Shown piece by piece: positions 60,849 to 64,000 of a stretch of DNA of 64,000 nt. The position numbers were made by a program, and so were the translations under genes. The notes under the pieces are model-generated. The model ran no database searches. It was not told where the DNA came from and was given only the letters and a program-made list of their open reading frames with translations. How positions within the stretch are numbered: the stretch's first letter is position 1; each line of letters starts with the position of its first letter. The DNA comes from Dryocola sp032051265 (GTDB lineage Bacteria > Pseudomonadota > Gammaproteobacteria > Enterobacterales > Enterobacteriaceae). Where the stretch lies: contig DAMBYU010000002.1 in the NCBI GenBank assembly GCA_032051265.1, positions 620,001 to 684,000 of the forward strand, given 5' to 3'.

Positions 60849-61496
60849 TTAATCTCCCAGGTGTGCGAGCAGTGAATCAAGGCGCTGTTTTAACTCCGCC
60901 ACTTCGGTTTCAAGTTGTTCCACGCGTGTCGTCAGGTCATCAGCAGGCTCCGCGACCGCGCCGGAGGCAACGGCCTGAACCTCAACTTCACCGCTGAACA
61001 GATGCCTATAACGGCTTTCGCGTTTTCCCGGTTCGCGGGGAAGTCGTACAACAAACGGGCCGTCTTCACGGCTTGCCAGCGTCTCCAGCGTATTTTCCAC
61101 CTGCGCCATATCGCTAAATTCATACATCCTGCCGGCGCGGCTGCGCAGCTCGCCCGGCGTTTGCGCGCCACGCAGCAGCAGAGTGGTGATAACGGCCACT
61201 TCTGCTGGTGTAAGTTTCAGATTGCCAAATTCCGAGTTACAGAAGCGCTGCTCATATTTAGTGACGCGATTGCCAAAGCCGCTTACGGTGCGCAAAAAGT
61301 GGCGCCTGACCAGATTATCCAGCGTCTCCTGCACTTCATGCTCTTTAAGCTCCATGACCGGCTCACGGTTGGTTTTCTGATTACAGGCTGTCACCACGCC
61401 ATTGACGGACATCGGATATTGTTCCGGTGTGGTGACCTGCTTTTCCATCAGGCTACCCACCACGCGCGCTTCTGGCGCCGTTAACTGATATTTCAT
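60849..61496 (-). CDS. yceH: YceH, UPF0502 (DUF480) family protein
   Basis: The protein has 215 residues, as in E. coli. Two winged-helix-like units (about 1-85 and 90-165) precede a C-terminal coiled coil (TTRVEQLETEVAELKQRLDS). Function is unknown; the fold suggests nucleic-acid binding or protein contact. It is located between rimJ and mviM, both on the same strand, as in E. coli. Confidence 0.94.
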   Translation of the reverse strand: MKYQLTAPEARVVGSLMEKQVTTPEQYPMSVNGVVTACNQKTNREPVMELKEHEVQETLDNLVRRHFLRTVSGFGNRVTKYEQRFCNSEFGNLKLTPAEVAVITTLLLRGAQTPGELRSRAGRMYEFSDMAQVENTLETLASREDGPFVVRLPREPGKRESRYRHLFSGEVEVQAVASGAVAEPADDLTTRVEQLETEVAELKQRLDSLLAHLGD

Positions 61497-61505
61497 CTCA
61501 CATCC

Positions 61506-62090
61506 TCACCGGCCCGGGACCCAGGCTTTTGTCGTCAGCGCCGTCAGGACGTGATCCCGCCAGACGCCATCAATCAGCAAATAATCTTTGGCATAGCCTT
61601 CTTTTTCAAAACCCAGGCGCGCCAGCAGGTCGCCGCTGCGCTGGTTGTGCGGCATGTAGTTTGCCATGATGCGGTGAAGATGCTGGCTGCGTTGCATATA
61701 GCGGATTGCGGCGCTCAGGGCTTCAAACATCAGCCCCTGCCCCTGCCATTTTTCGCCCAACGAATAGCCGAGGTAACAGGCATGGAACGAGCCGCGCACG
61801 ACGTTTGAAAAATTCGCCACGCCGCGGATCTCTTTTTCCTCTTCATCAAGCAAGGCGAAATAATAAGCGCTGCCGGATTTGTGCATCTCGCCTATCATGC
61901 CCAGGCGTGCCTGCCAGCCTGAGGGATAGCAATGGCTGTCATCGCGGACGGGTTCCCAGGGCTTTAAAAACTCGCGGTTTTCAGCGTAATAATCAGCCAG
62001 CCGCCAGGCATCCCTGTCATAGACCAGACGTACCACCAGCCTGTCGGTTGTCAAACGCACTTTCGGCACGTTACTGCGGTAACCAAACAT
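61506..62090 (-). CDS. rimJ: RimJ, ribosomal protein uS5 N-alanine acetyltransferase
   Basis: GNAT-type acetyltransferase that modifies the N-terminus of ribosomal protein S5. It has 194 residues, equal to E. coli. The acetyl-CoA-binding segment GYSLGEKWQGQGLMFEALSA and RIMANYMPHNQRSGDLLARL are conserved. I use ATG 62090 with GGAG upstream; an extended frame to 62135 has no family support. It is divergent from mdtH. Confidence 0.96.
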   Translation of the reverse strand: MFGYRSNVPKVRLTTDRLVVRLVYDRDAWRLADYYAENREFLKPWEPVRDDSHCYPSGWQARLGMIGEMHKSGSAYYFALLDEEEKEIRGVANFSNVVRGSFHACYLGYSLGEKWQGQGLMFEALSAAIRYMQRSQHLHRIMANYMPHNQRSGDLLARLGFEKEGYAKDYLLIDGVWRDHVLTALTTKAWVPGR

Positions 62091-62323
62091 GTTCTCCAGC
62101 TCCTCACATCCCACGATTTTATAAGCCCATGTCAATTACTATACCTGCCCCTGTGGGAGGAAGGAAAACAACAACATGCAGCGCGTGATAGTTTTTTCGA
62201 TGAAAGCGTTCAATCAAACCCGCAGAACGATAAAAAAATATTGTCGCCCGCCACTGTGTCAAAAAATGTAAAGGCGGTAGAGAATAGATTTCTGTCACGT
62301 TTCAGGGATTCCCTGGAGGGGAA

Positions 62324-63532
62324 ATGTCGCGGGTAGCGCAGGCACGGAGCCTGGGTAAATATTTCCTGTTGCTCGATAATATGCTGGTGGTGTTAGGCTT
62401 TTTCGTCGTTTTCCCTTTAATTTCTATTCGTTTCGTTGATCAGATGGGCTGGGCGGCGTTGCTGGTAGGTATCGCCCTTGGCCTGCGGCAGCTTACACAG
62501 CAGGGCTTAGGTATCTTTGGCGGCGCTATTGCCGACCGTCTGGGCGCCAAACCGATGATTGTCACCGGCATGCTGCTACGTGCGGCAGGTTTTGTGCTAA
62601 TGGGGGTAGCCCATGAACCCTGGGTGCTGTGGCTCTCCTGCTTTATCTCGGCCATTGGCGGCACGCTCTTTGACCCTCCACGCGCGGCGCTGGTGGTTAA
62701 GCTCGTGCGTCCGCATCAGCGAGGCCGCTTCTTCTCGCTTTTGATGATGCAGGACAGCGCGGGAGCGGTAACTGGCGCGCTGCTCGGTAGCTGGCTGTTA
62801 CAGTACGATTTCCGCCTCGTCTGCGCTGCGGGCGCCGTGATGTTTATCATTTGTGCTGCGGTGAACGCCTGGCTGCTGCCCGCCTATAAACTTTCGACGG
62901 TTCGCACGCCAATGCTTGAAGGCATGGGCCGCGTGCTGCGCGATAAACGCTTTGTCACCTATGTGCTGACGCTGGCCGGCTACTACATGCTGGCGGTACA
63001 GGTGATGTTAATGCTGCCCATTATGGTCAACGAAATTGCCGGAACGCCATCCGCGGTAAAATGGATGTACGCCATTGAAGCCGCGCTTTCGTTAACGCTG
63101 CTTTACCCGATTGCCCGCTGGAGCGAAAAACGCTTCCGCCTGGAGCAGCGCTTAATGGCCGGTTTGCTGCTGATGACGCTCGCCATGCTGCCCATCGGCA
63201 TGACCAGCACGTTGCAACAGCTTTTCACCTTAATCTGCGTGTTCTATATCGGCTCCATCATTGCTGAACCTGCCCGGGAAACGCTCGGCGCCTCGCTTGC
63301 TGATTCCAGAGCGCGAGGAAGCTATATGGGGTTCAGCCGTCTGGGACTTGCTATCGGCGGCGCGTTTGGCTATGCGGGCGGCGGCTGGCTTTTTGACGCT
63401 GGGAAAAGCATGAACCAGCCCGATTTGCCGTGGATAATGCTGGGCATTATTGGTTTCATTACCCTGCTCGCGTTGTGGTGGCAGTTCAGCCTGAAACCTG
63501 TCGCACCTTCAATGCTGGAACCGGGCGCGTAG
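62324..63532 (+). CDS. mdtH: MdtH (YceL), MFS multidrug efflux transporter
   Basis: The protein has 402 residues, equal to E. coli MdtH, with 12 transmembrane helices. It carries the MFS motif A region GGAIADRLGAKPMIVTG between helices 2 and 3. In E. coli it gives resistance to some quinolones when overexpressed. ATG 62324 follows GGAGGGG. It is divergent from rimJ and followed by grxB on the same strand. Confidence 0.96.
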   Translation: MSRVAQARSLGKYFLLLDNMLVVLGFFVVFPLISIRFVDQMGWAALLVGIALGLRQLTQQGLGIFGGAIADRLGAKPMIVTGMLLRAAGFVLMGVAHEPWVLWLSCFISAIGGTLFDPPRAALVVKLVRPHQRGRFFSLLMMQDSAGAVTGALLGSWLLQYDFRLVCAAGAVMFIICAAVNAWLLPAYKLSTVRTPMLEGMGRVLRDKRFVTYVLTLAGYYMLAVQVMLMLPIMVNEIAGTPSAVKWMYAIEAALSLTLLYPIARWSEKRFRLEQRLMAGLLLMTLAMLPIGMTSTLQQLFTLICVFYIGSIIAEPARETLGASLADSRARGSYMGFSRLGLAIGGAFGYAGGGWLFDAGKSMNQPDLPWIMLGIIGFITLLALWWQFSLKPVAPSMLEPGA

Positions 63533-63610
63533 TTTGCGGGCTTAAGCGTTCTCTTCCATACTGGATTGTTAACGGATTTTGTCCACCACCAGCAGTAAAT
63601 GGAGGAGAAC

Positions 63611-64000
63611 GTGAAATTATACATTTACGACCACTGCCCGTTCTGCGTGAAAGCGCGCATGATTTTTGGCCTGAAGAATATTCCCGTTGAGCTCAACGTC
63701 CTGTTAAACGACGACGAAGCCACCCCGACGAAGATGGTTGGTCAGAAAATGGCGCCGATCCTGCAAAAGGACGATAGCCGCTACCTGCCGGAAAGCATGG
63801 ATATCGTCCACTACGTCGACAAACTTGACGGCAAACCGCTGCTGACAGGCCCGACCAATGCGGCCATTGGTGAATGGCTGCGTCAGGTAAATACCTACGT
63901 GCAGCATCTGCTGCTGCCGCGCATTGCCAAAGCCCCTTTCGATGAGTTTGCCACCCCTGAAGCACGCGCTTATTTCATTAAAAAGAAAGAAGCTATGATT
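63611..64000 (+). CDS. grxB: GrxB, glutaredoxin 2 (partial, N-terminal 130 residues)
   Basis: Glutathione S-transferase-like glutaredoxin. The visible part starts MKLYIYDHCPFCVKARMIFG from GTG 63611, preceded by GGAGGAG. The thioredoxin-like N-terminal domain contains the redox site CPFC (CPYC in E. coli, a conservative Tyr-to-Phe change). It then enters the helical C-terminal domain before the window ends, about 85 residues short of the expected 215. Confidence 0.95.
   Translation, partial: MKLYIYDHCPFCVKARMIFGLKNIPVELNVLLNDDEATPTKMVGQKMAPILQKDDSRYLPESMDIVHYVDKLDGKPLLTGPTNAAIGEWLRQVNTYVQHLLLPRIAKAPFDEFATPEARAYFIKKKEAMI

Noticed and set aside
1..64000. CRISPR array, prophage, insertion sequence, tRNA or rRNA genes
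   Set aside because: None seen on reading both strands: no regularly spaced repeats, no transposase or integrase frames, and no cloverleaf-like sequences noticed. A covariance-model search would be needed for a firm negative on RNAs.

Overview
The window is chromosomal DNA from a member of the Enterobacteriaceae. Gene content and order follow the Escherichia/Salmonella mfd-to-grxB segment (about 24 min on the E. coli map), in reversed orientation relative to the K-12 map. Most proteins are recognisable, nearly collinear orthologues of E. coli ones. Several gene blocks absent from E. coli at these positions indicate another genus, perhaps Enterobacter, Cedecea or a relative. I cannot name the species. 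I saw no tRNA, rRNA, CRISPR array, insertion sequence or prophage.

Layout. (1) 1-5 kb: start of lolC, then mfd and ldtC. (2) 5-14 kb: a mosaic in which the conserved order ldtC-bhsA-comR-ycfJ-ndh is interrupted three times: a LysR regulator with a divergent DHA2-type efflux pump; a siderophore-interacting reductase with a Fur box, the remnant of a TonB-dependent receptor and an orphan Gfo/Idh oxidoreductase; and a chemoreceptor carrying the amino-acid-binding dCache motif. (3) 14-24 kb: ndh, ycfP, nagZ, thiK, lpoB, ycfL, hinT, then fhuE and ptsG converging on a run of hairpins. (4) 24-35 kb: a long leftward run for envelope and lipid synthesis and DNA replication (yceD-rpmF-plsX-fabH-fabD-fabG-acpP-fabF-pabC-mltG-tmk-holB-ycfH). 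(5) 35-40 kb: maf/yceF, rluC, and rne with its long autoregulatory leader. (6) 40-52 kb: flagellar basal body, hook and hook-junction genes flgBCDEFGHIJ-KL leftward and flgAMN rightward, with recognisable FlhDC and sigma-28 sites. (7) 52-58 kb: an inserted operon (IclR regulator, OPT-like transporter, class V PLP-fold protein, peptidase E, DUF1177 protein) and a cold-shock-domain gene, lying between flgN and murJ, which are neighbours in E. coli. (8) 58-64 kb: murJ, mviM, yceH, rimJ, mdtH and the start of grxB.

The part most likely to be undescribed is the 52.3-57.6 kb operon. It looks like an uptake and breakdown system for a peptide-like compound. Its PLP-fold protein keeps the Schiff-base lysine but has replaced the usual cofactor-binding aspartate and the desulfurase cysteine, and its last gene belongs to a family with no known function. 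Secondary points of interest are the eroded siderophore receptor beside an intact Fur box, the amino-acid-type chemoreceptor with a possible sigma-28 promoter, and the hairpin cluster between fhuE and ptsG.
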